Under the pieces are notes generated by a model. The model had not been told where the DNA came from. It saw nothing but the letters and a program-made list of their open reading frames with translations, and made no database searches. This document shows, one piece after another, positions 8,090-16,784 of a stretch of 17,738 nt of DNA. Within the stretch, counting starts at the first letter, position 1; each line of letters opens with the position of its first letter. The stretch comes from Cyclostephanos tholiformis. Taxonomy: Eukaryota; Bacillariophyta; Thalassiosirophyceae; Thalassiosirales; Thalassiosiraceae. The translations under genes and the position numbers were made by a program. The DNA is taken from positions 1 to 17,738 of the forward strand of contig JALLPB010000324.1 in the NCBI GenBank assembly GCA_036939975.1, written 5' to 3'.

Positions 8090-11000
8090 TTAAGTTGCTG
8101 TGTTGCAGCCATTGTAATCGCCACACGTAGCTTGACATCGTTTCCCCAATTCAGTTATTGGATACTCTGGCGTGCCACCACAATTTAATTCCAGCTTTAG
8201 ATCCCCTTGTCCCGTCAGTAGCCAATCACACTCTGCTGTCCACCCTGTGTGAGTCACGTACATTCCAGACATGTCCATGCAATGCATATCGTCGCAACCA
8301 TTGTGCGCGCTACACGACGCTTGACAGAAAAATGCTGCCTCATTTTGATTCTGACAGTTTATTTCCTTCTTACTCGATTCATCGCCTACATTGAGCCACG
8401 AGCAAGGCTGGGATTCACCTGAGGGTGTTACGAATTTCCCCTTCTTGTCCAAGCAATCAAGTGCTACTATGGGACTTGCTGTTGTTGGAGAGCTTGATGT
8501 TGGCGTTTGCGTTGGGGGGTAGTCAAAGGGACCCTTAGTTGGCTCTACTGTCGGATCAATTGTACGCGAGTCGATGATAAGGAGTGGTTGTAATTTTTTG
8601 CCACGTTCCTTTGATGCGAAGTAAACATCAACATCATCATCTGATACAATCCTTATACCAAGAAGTGATTCTCCACTTTCCAATGCTTCCCGGACTGGAG
8701 CGGTGGCGTCGATGTCGTACCATGAAGCACTATTTAGACTGTCGACGAAGGAAATCAAAGGTTCATCTAAACCATCACCACCCGGGATTGTGTTCCATGT
8801 AATATCATGTTCGGTCCAGTTAGTATAAGTCATCTTCTTCAAATTAACTCCACCCGAGTCCGAACCAATCACCAAATAAATACGCAGTGTCGCCCTGCCA
8901 AAAGTTTTTTTAAAGGATTCGGCAACAAAGGTCAAATCAAACAGTAGTAATGATTGCCTTTGCTGTGTGCCACGATCAAGATCATTCTCGACGTTTAATC
9001 GTTCATCTGCACCAAAGTTAACATCGCCCTCTTTTTGCGAAACAGATGCATCAGCAAAGACGGTGAGTGTTAATATGTCTCCGGAATCATTAAATACTCC
9101 CCTGCTATCTGGATGGGGTGTTGGAGCTTCCGTCACCGGAGAAAACGTTGGAACTCCAGCGTAGAAAATTGCCGCAGCTTCACCTTGAACAACCGGCTCT
9201 TCTCTTTTTGCAAAGTCAGAGTCATCATCTCCCCCTACTAGATTCTCATCCAGCTTTTTTGACTTAAATCTACCCATAAGTTCTTTCGCCAGGGCATCTG
9301 CAGTGGCATCATGACTTGATGTAGGTTGCAGAGTTGGTATCAACGTAGGAGTGTCAGCAGCATCATCTGTCCACCCATCCATCAGTGCAGCCATTGAAGA
9401 GTCAACTGCGTTGGTGGCACCATTTAGTACTGTATTCATCAGGTCTTCTGTTAATTCAACTGCTGCGGCATCACCAGTCAATGTGGGCTGCAGTGTCGGT
9501 AACATCGTAGGGGTCGCAGTTGGCGTTTCGTCGAACTCTTCTTGGAAAATATCACAGGGACAGGTTTCAAGACAGTTCATTCCGATTTCAGTGATTCCAC
9601 AATTCAATTCTTTCTTCTCCTTGGCATTATCACTATCATCCTGGTTGAGCCAGCGACACTTTCGGTAGGTTCCACGATGGGTTAAGTACTTTCCCTCCTT
9701 ATCGTGACAATTTATGGTCGGCTCGTCAGATTCATCTGCCTGATCGTCCAACACCGAGAGTGGATGAGGCGACACCCGTTCCACAGAGCTGCCGTCAGAA
9801 GCCTGCTTACAATCATTATATCCCGCACAACTTGCCGGACACATTAACCCCAACTCTGTCCTGGGAATATCTTTAGTTCCACAGTTCTCGTTCTTTTTTG
9901 CGGGAGCAGTTTCTGGGTCCTCATCCAACCAACTACACTCTCGGGGTTCGTTTCCGTTAGAAATGAATGAGCCATCCTTGTCAGCACAGGGGTCTCCAAA
10001 TGACACATTATTCTCGTTGGTAAAATATGAAAATGAGGATAGGAGATAATCCATACAGCCATTGTAGAGTCGGCAGGTGTATTTGCATGCATCACCCAAC
10101 TCCGAAGTTAGGCAGTCTAGATCTTTCCGTGTTGATCTAGCACCATTGTGTCCATTGTCAAGCCATTCGCACGTACGAGACTTATCGTTGTATGTCGTGA
10201 ACTCTCCAGGGGAGTCGGTGCAGTCTCGCGTCGGGGCCATTGTCATAGGGCTTGTCGAGGGTAGAGGAGTGGGCAGTGCAGATGTGGGAGAAATGCTAGG
10301 GATCAATGTATTCAATTGCTCAGTAATATCTGAGGGACTCAACGTGGTCTTCGAACTGGTTAGATACATGGTTGGATTGAATGTTGGCATGTGCGTTGGC
10401 TCGAGCGATGGAGCGGTCGTCGCCTTAATAGTTGGCTTCACGGTAGGCTTGGTCTTGGGACTTGAAGACGTAGCATTGCTCATAGTCAGATTAGGCATGA
10501 CTTCACCAAGCAACTTATTAAGGTCCATGGCACGACTCTCATCATTGTGTTTTGACTGCTTATTCTCACTTGATGCCGCGATCACAACCCCTAGTAAAAA
10601 GGTTAATGCGACCATCACTGTAAAAGCGACCATTACCTTGTATTTGAGCTTGGGATTAGTTTGCAATTCTTGTAGTACGCGGTCGGTAATCTTCCCCCTA
10701 TATTCAAGCAATCGATTTCGGCCACGATTGCGATTGCAGTGATCCTTGTTTGCGGTGGACAAATTCGTTGGAGATGCTTCGAGGTCTACATCGTCAAACG
10801 TGGTAACACCACCAGGAGATTTCAGATCATCACAGTTTTCTTCCTTGACCATGCACAAACCATGAGTTTTGAATTGACTTTCTCGAGGCGACGACGTTCG
10901 TTGACTATTCCTGCCTTTTTTCTCATTGTATTCATCGTCATCTTCATTAAACGGAATGCCAATGCTCTCCTTCTCGGCAATTCCTTCTGTCAAGCTCCAC

Positions 11001-11251
11001 CCACCGAAATGGCCACTGTTGAGGCTCGAGTTTCCCGGCGAGGCTAATGGATCATCTCCCACGAATTCGTCATCTAGTTTTTCGTAACCATTATCCCTTT
11101 GCCATTCCCGGAACATGACTTTGCTCTCTTGGCCAGTGACCTCTTGGCTTTGCGATTGAACAGAATGCTGGTTGTTGTCTTCATTACTATCTGCAGCATC
11201 TCTGTGTAAACCATGCCGCTGGGGCGTTTGTGATGGTGGTAGCGATGGCAT
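8090..11251 (-). CDS. Single-pass membrane protein with five six-Cys modules and a DNRLRE/CBM96-like domain
   Basis: The 1053-residue protein has a charged, probably cytosolic N-terminus (1-204), one membrane segment at about 205-226 (KVMVAFTVMVALTFLLGVV) and a long C-terminal part that is probably extracellular. Five modules share CxDxxGxF, CxWL and CxxxC...YNGC spacing with six Cys each: 344-399, 422-481, 515-566, 933-986 and 991-1049; the pattern is ShK-like but diverged. Pro/Thr-rich linkers (about 260-340, 575-650, 900-930) separate them. Residues about 728-893 (LLLFDL, TWNTIPGG, ASWYDID, YFASKERG, QPLLIID) match the DNRLRE/CBM96 beta-sandwich, which binds carbohydrate in characterised members. 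A cell-wall, adhesion or sensing role is inferred. Linkers at about 577-597 and 634-651 repeat PTLQPT followed by Ala-rich helices. No enzyme motif is seen. Start ATG at 11249-11251; divergent from the DusA gene. Confidence 0.85.
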   Translation of the reverse strand: MPSLPPSQTPQRHGLHRDAADSNEDNNQHSVQSQSQEVTGQESKVMFREWQRDNGYEKLDDEFVGDDPLASPGNSSLNSGHFGGWSLTEGIAEKESIGIPFNEDDDEYNEKKGRNSQRTSSPRESQFKTHGLCMVKEENCDDLKSPGGVTTFDDVDLEASPTNLSTANKDHCNRNRGRNRLLEYRGKITDRVLQELQTNPKLKYKVMVAFTVMVALTFLLGVVIAASSENKQSKHNDESRAMDLNKLLGEVMPNLTMSNATSSSPKTKPTVKPTIKATTAPSLEPTHMPTFNPTMYLTSSKTTLSPSDITEQLNTLIPSISPTSALPTPLPSTSPMTMAPTRDCTDSPGEFTTYNDKSRTCEWLDNGHNGARSTRKDLDCLTSELGDACKYTCRLYNGCMDYLLSSFSYFTNENNVSFGDPCADKDGSFISNGNEPRECSWLDEDPETAPAKKNENCGTKDIPRTELGLMCPASCAGYNDCKQASDGSSVERVSPHPLSVLDDQADESDEPTINCHDKEGKYLTHRGTYRKCRWLNQDDSDNAKEKKELNCGITEIGMNCLETCPCDIFQEEFDETPTATPTMLPTLQPTLTGDAAAVELTEDLMNTVLNGATNAVDSSMAALMDGWTDDAADTPTLIPTLQPTSSHDATADALAKELMGRFKSKKLDENLVGGDDDSDFAKREEPVVQGEAAAIFYAGVPTFSPVTEAPTPHPDSRGVFNDSGDILTLTVFADASVSQKEGDVNFGADERLNVENDLDRGTQQRQSLLLFDLTFVAESFKKTFGRATLRIYLVIGSDSGGVNLKKMTYTNWTEHDITWNTIPGGDGLDEPLISFVDSLNSASWYDIDATAPVREALESGESLLGIRIVSDDDVDVYFASKERGKKLQPLLIIDSRTIDPTVEPTKGPFDYPPTQTPTSSSPTTASPIVALDCLDKKGKFVTPSGESQPCSWLNVGDESSKKEINCQNQNEAAFFCQASCSAHNGCDDMHCMDMSGMYVTHTGWTAECDWLLTGQGDLKLELNCGGTPEYPITELGKRCQATCGDYNGCNTAT

Positions 11252-11741
11252 GTCTCGTTATTATCCCGGCTCTGTGGCATGGTGGAGCAATGAGGTCAGA
11301 ATGAGACTATGAGACTCTAAAACATGATAGGATTGTCAAGAGAGGAGGTGCGCAGTGTCGGAGGAGGGGAGAGGAGGTTAGGTGCGCACTATCTAAATCA
11401 TACTCGTGGGGAGTGCTGCCGTATGGTAATATCGTCAATCCCAGTGATGCTCTCGAAACTTTCCTACCCTCCACATTGGATTCCCTACATTATCACATAC
11501 ATCTTAGGTCCTTCCTGCATAAGTCGCGACAATGATACATAGAATAGGTACTTACCGCGTCCTAACAGTATGGTACACAGACATCATACACATCATAGTT
11601 CCGCAGATCAACAAGATAAAGTGCCTCGACCGGTGTCATTCTCTTTGTTCGCCGTTCGCCCAATATCTGATCAGTAGTCATAGCCTCGCATCCTTAGTCC
11701 CCGTCGAATGCTGAAAATGAGATAACATTGGTGTCGCGACC
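11252..11741. other. Divergent intergenic region between Cys-rich membrane protein and DusA genes
   Basis: These 490 bp lie between two head-to-head starts and should contain both promoters. Upstream of the DusA start, stops at 11712-11714 and 11718-11720 close its frame. A 9-bp direct repeat AGGTGCGCA occurs at 11346-11354 and 11380-11388, inside a G/A-rich stretch. No gene or structural RNA was recognised. Confidence 0.5.
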
Positions 11742-13337
11742 ATGAACCTAGGTCAGAAGGAATTTCACATAGCACCCATGATTGATGTCTCCACCGTCGA
11801 ATTTCGTTATTTTATACGTTTATTAACCAAGCGGGCCGTCATATGGAATCAAATGGTGGCGGCAGAGACCCTCGTACATCGAAGTCGCATCTACGACAAA
11901 AGCAGTCGCAGGGAAAATTCCACCGATGATCTTCCACCTTCGTTAGGGGGGAGGGAAGATGGAGCAGACCACGACATAGAATTGACAACCGATCTGAAAA
12001 AGCATTGTGGGTGGTACGATGGATGTGCTGACGATGGCGTTTGTCCGAATCCATCAGTTTGTCAAATTGGTACCAATAACCCCGCAGATGCCGCATTTGC
12101 AGCTCGAATCGCACATAAATGTGGATATGACTCTATTGACTTGAATTGCGAATGTCCCTCTGATAGGGTGGCAGGCCGATGTTTTGGCGCTGCATTGATG
12201 AAAGACCAAGATGCTGCCGTTGAAGTCGTGTCGTCGATGGTACAAGAGGCGCAATCTTTTGACGGACATCTACCTGTCTCCGTCAAGACTCGCATAGGGG
12301 TCGACGACAACGACGGATTTGATTTCATGGCGAATTTCATTCAACGCCTTGTAGATACAGGATGTAGAAACTTTGTGTTACATGGAAGGAAAGTATACAC
12401 TGAAGGATTGAGTCCAGCGCAGAATAGAACGATCCCCCCACTGGATTACCCATCTGTTTACCGTCTCCTGGAATATTTTCCTCAATGCTCCTTCGTGATC
12501 AATGGAGGGATAATGAGTCTTGAGCATGCTCGAAAGGTTGCATTTGGAAATGAGGTGCAATTTGATGAAAGTGGGGGGGCAATGAACAATAACGGCACAT
12601 CATTTTGCTTGGTTAGTGACCACGCGGTCCCTTGCCGAACATGCAATCTACCCCAAGGCTCTTGTCTTGGTCCGCCACGTATTTCTCCTCCTAATTTACG
12701 TGGCGTTATGGTGGGAAGATTGGCGAGGGATCGACCAGCTGATCTGGCCGATATTGACAGATATTTCTATGGAGAGCCGTCCAATCCGTGCCGCAATCGA
12801 CGGGAGCTTCTTGATAGATACATTTCATTCCTGGAGAGAGCTTATCCTCGGCGATGCTGTGATGACGACGAAACTGTTACATTGGGAATGGTGCAGGATA
12901 TGCACACGACGATCGTTATCAAGAGGCAGTTCTGCGATATTTGTCAAGAGTTCCGCAGTCGAAACAAAGATAATTGTATAGTTGCTCCAACTGGCGATGC
13001 AGTGGAAAACCGTCCGTCAAAGGCATATGCCGTCATCAACCCACAGCAAAGACAGAGTGATAGGAGAACAAAGCGCCACGCCAAATATAAAGGAGCCAAA
13101 ATTGTGACTCAAATTATCGATCGTGCACTGCAGCCGACATGGGGGATATTGTCCGGTGAGTCGGGGAAGAATGCTTTTCGCAATGTCTCTCATGAATTAA
13201 GTCGTGATAACAAGGTTAGAAATTGTGGGCCCGGATACATCCTCTGGAAGGCAATGCAATCGGCTTCTGATGATGTTTGGGACAAGCCATTTGAATTAAG
13301 CGATGATAAGAGAACGTCATATTATCCGACAAAGTAG
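11742..13337 (+). CDS. dusA: tRNA-dihydrouridine synthase, DusA-like
   Basis: The 531-residue protein shows the FMN-dependent Dus TIM barrel. APMIDVSTVEFRYFIRLL (11-28) matches the DusA N-terminus; ECPSDRVAGRCFGAALM (137-153) carries the catalytic Cys138; VKTRIG (Lys182) and HGRK (214-217) are tRNA/FMN residues; INGGI (253-257) and VGRLA (324-328) bind the FMN phosphate. The C-terminal helical part ending near GPGYILWKA resembles the DusA tRNA-binding domain. DusA enzymes reduce U20/U20a in the tRNA D-loop using NADPH. Length exceeds the usual 330-350 residues because of an acidic insertion (about 50-100), a second insertion (about 268-318) and an extension with basic segments (from about 370). 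Cys89, 95, 101, 107 and Cys289, 298, 301, 308 cluster in or beside the insertions. The start (gcgaccATGAAC) is fixed by upstream in-frame stops. No targeting peptide is evident, so cytosol is the default. It converges on the first acidic paralogue. Confidence 0.9.
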   Translation: MNLGQKEFHIAPMIDVSTVEFRYFIRLLTKRAVIWNQMVAAETLVHRSRIYDKSSRRENSTDDLPPSLGGREDGADHDIELTTDLKKHCGWYDGCADDGVCPNPSVCQIGTNNPADAAFAARIAHKCGYDSIDLNCECPSDRVAGRCFGAALMKDQDAAVEVVSSMVQEAQSFDGHLPVSVKTRIGVDDNDGFDFMANFIQRLVDTGCRNFVLHGRKVYTEGLSPAQNRTIPPLDYPSVYRLLEYFPQCSFVINGGIMSLEHARKVAFGNEVQFDESGGAMNNNGTSFCLVSDHAVPCRTCNLPQGSCLGPPRISPPNLRGVMVGRLARDRPADLADIDRYFYGEPSNPCRNRRELLDRYISFLERAYPRRCCDDDETVTLGMVQDMHTTIVIKRQFCDICQEFRSRNKDNCIVAPTGDAVENRPSKAYAVINPQQRQSDRRTKRHAKYKGAKIVTQIIDRALQPTWGILSGESGKNAFRNVSHELSRDNKVRNCGPGYILWKAMQSASDDVWDKPFELSDDKRTSYYPTK

Positions 13338-13351
13338 GGTAGTTAACTGAT

Positions 13352-13441
13352 TTATCTGGCTAAGCTTATTTTTTGGCCTCGCAAATAAACTTCATTTATT
13401 TTCTTTAAATCTTCCATCTTAGCTTTCAGATCAAGCATGGC
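13352..13441 (-). pseudogene. Decayed C-terminal tail of paralogue A, after its stop codon
   Basis: Directly after the TAA of paralogue A, the same minus-strand frame reads AMLDLKAKMEDLKK and runs on to TAA at 13352-13354. The longer paralogue has AAMLDLKVQIEEYEKI at its C-terminus. About 20 residues present there between the KDF block and AMLDLK are missing here, so a deletion and the new stop appear to have cut off the last conserved helix. Confidence 0.65.
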
Positions 13442-14452
13442 TTACTCCTTCTCGCATCTTTTTTCTTTGAAATCTTTGACTGCCTTGCCCAACTTTTTTA
13501 TATGCCGTCCCCGGACACTCTGCCAACCAGCAGTATGTCGCTTGGTCGTCTCGATCTCCCCAATAGTTGGGCTGCATGAATAATCGAGGAATTCTAAAAG
13601 GTCGTCAATCTTGGCCTCGTTCAGTTTGAATAACGAAATTTTAGTAGAGAATTTCTCCTCTCCCTTCTTCGCTGCATCCTCCGCAATTGCAATTGCTTGG
13701 AGCATTTGCACGTCCGTGAGAGTAGCTTCAGTAACAGAGCGAACGGATGCGGCTTTGATTCGAGAATGGATGCGGCTTTGATTAGCCGCTTCATGGAGAG
13801 CCCTCGCCTCCTCCGGATCGAGGTCTTCATCATCCTTGTCTTTTTTAAAGTCTGTCAGTCCGTCGACGTCGTCGTTGTCACTATTTTTCCTCGATCCTTC
13901 ACCATAATATTTCGTTGCATACTCCAAGGACACAGATCCGTCGACGGAGGCATCGCTGGTATCGTCACCATCCTGCGGTGGCGCGCTGGTATCTCCAACT
14001 TCCTCGCACTTGAACGAAAAAAACATGGCATCATCCCCGCTGAGAGAACTGCTTCTACAACCGCCCCTCTTCCTAACTTGAGGTGTTGCCCCCGTCTCAA
14101 GCCTAATCTTCGAATAATTCAGTAGTTCCCAAAGTTCAGTGTTCTCGGTCCGAGCGGGTTTCGGCGGCATTACTGGCTTTACGACGTTTCCAATCATAGT
14201 CTCCTCGTCCGCTCGTGACTTCACTTGAGCCTTCTTCTCTTTCTTCTCCGCCAATTTGAGCTGGTACTCGAGATCAACGTCATTCTTCGCCCTGAGTTCG
14301 GCCTCCTTCAATTTTCTCTTCGCAATTGCAAGTTCGATGTAATACGCCTGGTCTTTCTTCTCTGGCTGATTTTGCTTACTCCCCACCACGGTCACGTGAT
14401 TGTGTTCAACGATGGAGAGGGTGGAGGGAAAGCCGGAAAGTTGCTTGGTCAT
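13442..14452 (-). CDS. Acidic hypothetical protein, paralogue A (short copy)
   Basis: I do not recognise this family. The 336-residue protein is clearly a paralogue of the gene at 14737-16512. Shared blocks are KDQAYYIELAIAKRKLKEA (33-51); PPKPAR, then ELWELLNYSKIRLETG and TPQVRKRGG (97-131); DASVDGSVSLE (167-177); and the long C-terminal block from DPEEARAL (213) to about 292, including LTDVQMLQAIAIAEDAAKK and EEKFSTKISLFKLNEAK. It is highly charged, predicted helical at both ends and disordered in the middle, with no membrane segment or signal peptide. It lacks about 145 N-terminal residues of the longer copy, and the Asp runs are much shorter. It ends at TAA 13442-13444, before a tail that the longer copy has and that is still readable downstream. 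Whether it is functional is unclear. The ATG at 14450-14452 is used. Confidence 0.72.
   Translation of the reverse strand: MTKQLSGFPSTLSIVEHNHVTVVGSKQNQPEKKDQAYYIELAIAKRKLKEAELRAKNDVDLEYQLKLAEKKEKKAQVKSRADEETMIGNVVKPVMPPKPARTENTELWELLNYSKIRLETGATPQVRKRGGCRSSSLSGDDAMFFSFKCEEVGDTSAPPQDGDDTSDASVDGSVSLEYATKYYGEGSRKNSDNDDVDGLTDFKKDKDDEDLDPEEARALHEAANQSRIHSRIKAASVRSVTEATLTDVQMLQAIAIAEDAAKKGEEKFSTKISLFKLNEAKIDDLLEFLDYSCSPTIGEIETTKRHTAGWQSVRGRHIKKLGKAVKDFKEKRCEKE
13745..13783 (-). repeat. 23-nt offset tandem duplication in paralogue A
   Basis: A 16-bp block occurs exactly at 13745-13760 and 13768-13783, with a period of 23 nt. On the coding strand the two copies are read in different frames (NQSRIH and RIKAAS). 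The longer paralogue has a single copy, giving the shorter AAKFKAAS. The offset is not a multiple of three, so a further small indel must have restored the frame. Confidence 0.75.
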
Positions 14453-14736
14453 CGTGTTAAGAGTCAGGAGATAGAGGGATGGAGCGAAGAATTGCTACCC
14501 CCGCTCCCTCTTCGAATTAATAACAACTCATTGAACCTAACCTCCTCTCGGGACAGACCTGCCTAATCTTGCTCTTGTTCCCTTGCGGCTGCTCAACACG
14601 GGAGCAAGGTGAGTTTAGAGTGTATTGTAGAGTACATAGCGAAGACTTTTAATAATTATTAGTACTACCATACTCTTCTACTACAGAAGAATCCATCTCT
14701 ACATCACCGATGTGGACTCCACTCCATGACATTTTA

Positions 14737-15295
14737 TCACGGCCCCTTCGTCCCTGTCATGATTTTCTCATACTCCTCAATCTGGACTTTTAGATCGAGC
14801 ATTGCCGCATTAATCATATCCTTACCCGTCGGTTGACCGACCCTTTCTCGTTGGGTCCTCTCGTCGATTTCTGCACATTTGTCCTTGAAATCTCTCGCCA
14901 CCGCGCCCAATTTCTTCAATAACCGACCCCGTCCGATACCCCAGCCAACGTCAACTCGGGCCTTGTTCCTGGCAGTCGTCGCCGCCGTCTTCTCATTACT
15001 AGCCGGATCGCTCGAAAAATTAAGGAATGCCTTGAGGTCCTCGACCTTAGCCTCGTTCAGTTTGAACAACGAACGCTTTGTCGAGAATTTCTCTTCTCCC
15101 TTCTTCGCCGCATCCTCCGCGATGGCGATCGCTTGGAGCATTTGCACGTCCGTTAGGTTATCCTTAGTAACCGACAGGATGGATGCGGCCTTGAACTTCG
15201 CCGCCTCGTAGAGAGCCCTCGCCTCCTCCGGATCCACATCTCCTTCTTCGTTGTCTCTAAGAAAGTCCGGCAGTCCTTCCTCCCCGTCGTCGTCG

Positions 15296-15326
<31 letters not shown>

Positions 15327-15340
15327 CGCTTGATTCATCT

Positions 15341-15374
<34 letters not shown>

Positions 15375-16325
15375 TATTGTTCCTCGATCCTTCGCCATCA
15401 GTCTTCGTTGCACTCTCCAAGGACACCGATCCGTCGACGGAGGCATCACCGGCGTCTTTGACATCCCGAGGTGGCTCGTCGTCCCCCCCCGTATCCTCCT
15501 CCCCGCCCGGACATTCCACGACCGTGAACGGAGCATCGTCGTTATTCCTCGACGATCCCATGGATACCCTCGACGACGACTTCGATAATTTCGACGATAC
15601 GGACATCGCATCGGCATCTCCTCCCCTGGGGATGATGCCATTTTTCGCATTCCCCCCCCGTTTGCCAACCTGGGGCGTCGTGCCCGTTTCGAGCCTCATT
15701 TTGGAATAATTCAATAATGCCCACAGCTCGGAGTTATCGCTCCTGGCGGGTTTCGGGGGCAATGCCCCCGTCGACGACGTCGGCACGGCGTATTCGCCGC
15801 CCCCCGAGATGGTCAGCTCTTCCGCTCGCGCCGCCTTCGATTTAGACTCCCGTGCCTTCTCCACCCCCATTCGTGGCGGATGCTCGGAACTTTCGACGTC
15901 ATCCCTCGCCATTACCCCGGCCTCCTCCAATTTTCTCCTCGCCAACGCGAGTTCGACGTAATACGACTGGTCCTTCCTCGGCCCCCCCAATCCCTCCTCC
16001 GCCCTAGGATACTCGCATGAATCCAACTTCTTCTCCCCCCCGTCGTCGTCGTCGTCGTCGTCGTTCACGCTCGCCGCGTTGTCATCATCATCGTGGTCCC
16101 CCACCGCCCCCCCCTCCGACGCCGGCGTCGTCGACGGTCCCATTGTACGGGGGCCCCCCCCTCCCAATCTCGATTTGGACATGGCCAACAAATAGGACGC
16201 ATCCACGTCCTCCTCGATGTACGCATCATTACGATCAACGTCCTCGTCGTCCTCCTCCTCTACCCCCCCCCGATCGTCGTCCGATTCGAACTCGTCGTCG
16301 TCGTCGTCGTCGGGGGCGGACGTCG

Positions 16326-16365
<40 letters not shown>

Positions 16366-16512
16366 TATCGGAGATTCGTCGTCGACCGAACCACCGTCGG
16401 GGGAGCGAAGTACGACGGGATCGTCGTCGTTGTCCTTCTTATCCATCGTATAATATCCTCGGAGATGCCGGTCTCCTCCTCCCCGCCGAAGTCCGACGAC
16501 CGACGACGGCAT
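14737..16512 (-). CDS. Acidic hypothetical protein, paralogue B (long copy, poly-Asp and poly-Thr)
   Basis: This 591-residue protein belongs to the same unrecognised family as the neighbour at 13442-14452. Conserved blocks are DQSYYVELALARRKLEEA (181-198); ELWALLNYSKMRLETG with TPQVGKRGG (262-287); DASVDGSVSLE (356-366); DPEEARAL through FKLNEAKVEDLKAFLNF (427-499); LLKKLGAVARDFKDK (531-545); and AAMLDLKVQIEEYEKIM (569-585). Between them lie disordered acidic tracts: poly-Thr at 50-62, Asp runs near 68-73, 151-157, 381-390 and 397-409. No signal peptide, membrane segment or known catalytic motif is visible; short charged helices suggest a scaffold, nuclear or mineral-binding role, but that is speculation. 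Starts are possible at 16510-16512 (used) or at an in-frame ATG at 16444-16446. The gene is visibly more GC-rich than paralogue A. The pair is head-to-tail with 284 bp between them, the pattern of a tandem duplication. Confidence 0.75.
15286..15373 (-). repeat. (GAC/GAT)n microsatellites coding poly-Asp in paralogue B
   Basis: Two trinucleotide runs, 15286-15324 (mixed GTC and ATC on the plus strand) and 15343-15373 (GTC), encode two Asp runs of about 13 and 10 residues separated by GDESSV. Mixed codons in the first run suggest it is older or interrupted. Confidence 0.85.
16042..16064 (-). repeat. (GAC)n microsatellite coding poly-Asp in paralogue B
   Basis: A pure GTC run on the plus strand is read as GAC on the coding strand, giving Asp151-157. 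A second, mixed GAT tract for Asp140-144 lies just downstream on the plus strand. Confidence 0.8.
16292..16365 (-). repeat. Adjacent trinucleotide tracts read as poly-Asp and poly-Thr in paralogue B
   Basis: Two GTC-type runs, 16292-16312 and 16328-16365, lie only 15 nt apart on the plus strand. On the coding strand the first is read as GAC (Asp) and the second as ACG (Thr), so the same repeat is used in two phases within one protein. Confidence 0.85.
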
Positions 16513-16758
16513 GCCTCGAAATTTTCCTTCTCGGTATTTTCACGTACGTGGGAATTAGTATATAAAATGAGTCTTGTTTTTGTCTCTCTCTCTCTTCAGG
16601 CTGTGATTTCTTTGAGCGTGTGTACATCGAGCCTGAGGGAATTATGTAACATTTGTAACACTTAGTTACGTTACACTAATCTTACTAGAAGTGTGTTTCC
16701 GTAGTAATAGATGTGTTACTAGGAATAATAGGTGTATGCTACGATGTAATAATAAAAG

Positions 16759-16784
16759 ATGGAATCATACAACTATGATTCCAT
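16759..16784. repeat. Perfect 11-bp hairpin
   Basis: Arms ATGGAATCATA (16759-16769) and TATGATTCCAT (16774-16784) flank a 4-nt CAAC loop. The stem is perfect. Its role is unknown; it lies in AT-rich non-coding DNA upstream of paralogue B. Confidence 0.85.

Noticed and set aside
10077..10742. 221-codon plus-strand frame opposite the Cys-rich membrane protein
   Set aside because: It mirrors the Pro/Thr-rich repeats as Val/Gly-rich sequence and has no independent support.
14609..14686. Possible 78-nt plus-strand intron (GTGAGT to CTACAG) between the two acidic paralogues
   Set aside because: There is no coding sequence on either side in the plus strand, so splice-like strings alone are not enough.
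16559..16567. TATA-like string upstream of paralogue B
   Set aside because: AT-rich strings are common in this region and no transcription start is known, so I did not list it as a promoter.
16017..16665. Plus-strand frames of 182 and 190 codons opposite paralogue B
   Set aside because: They are Arg/Ser/Val runs made by the trinucleotide repeats read on the other strand.
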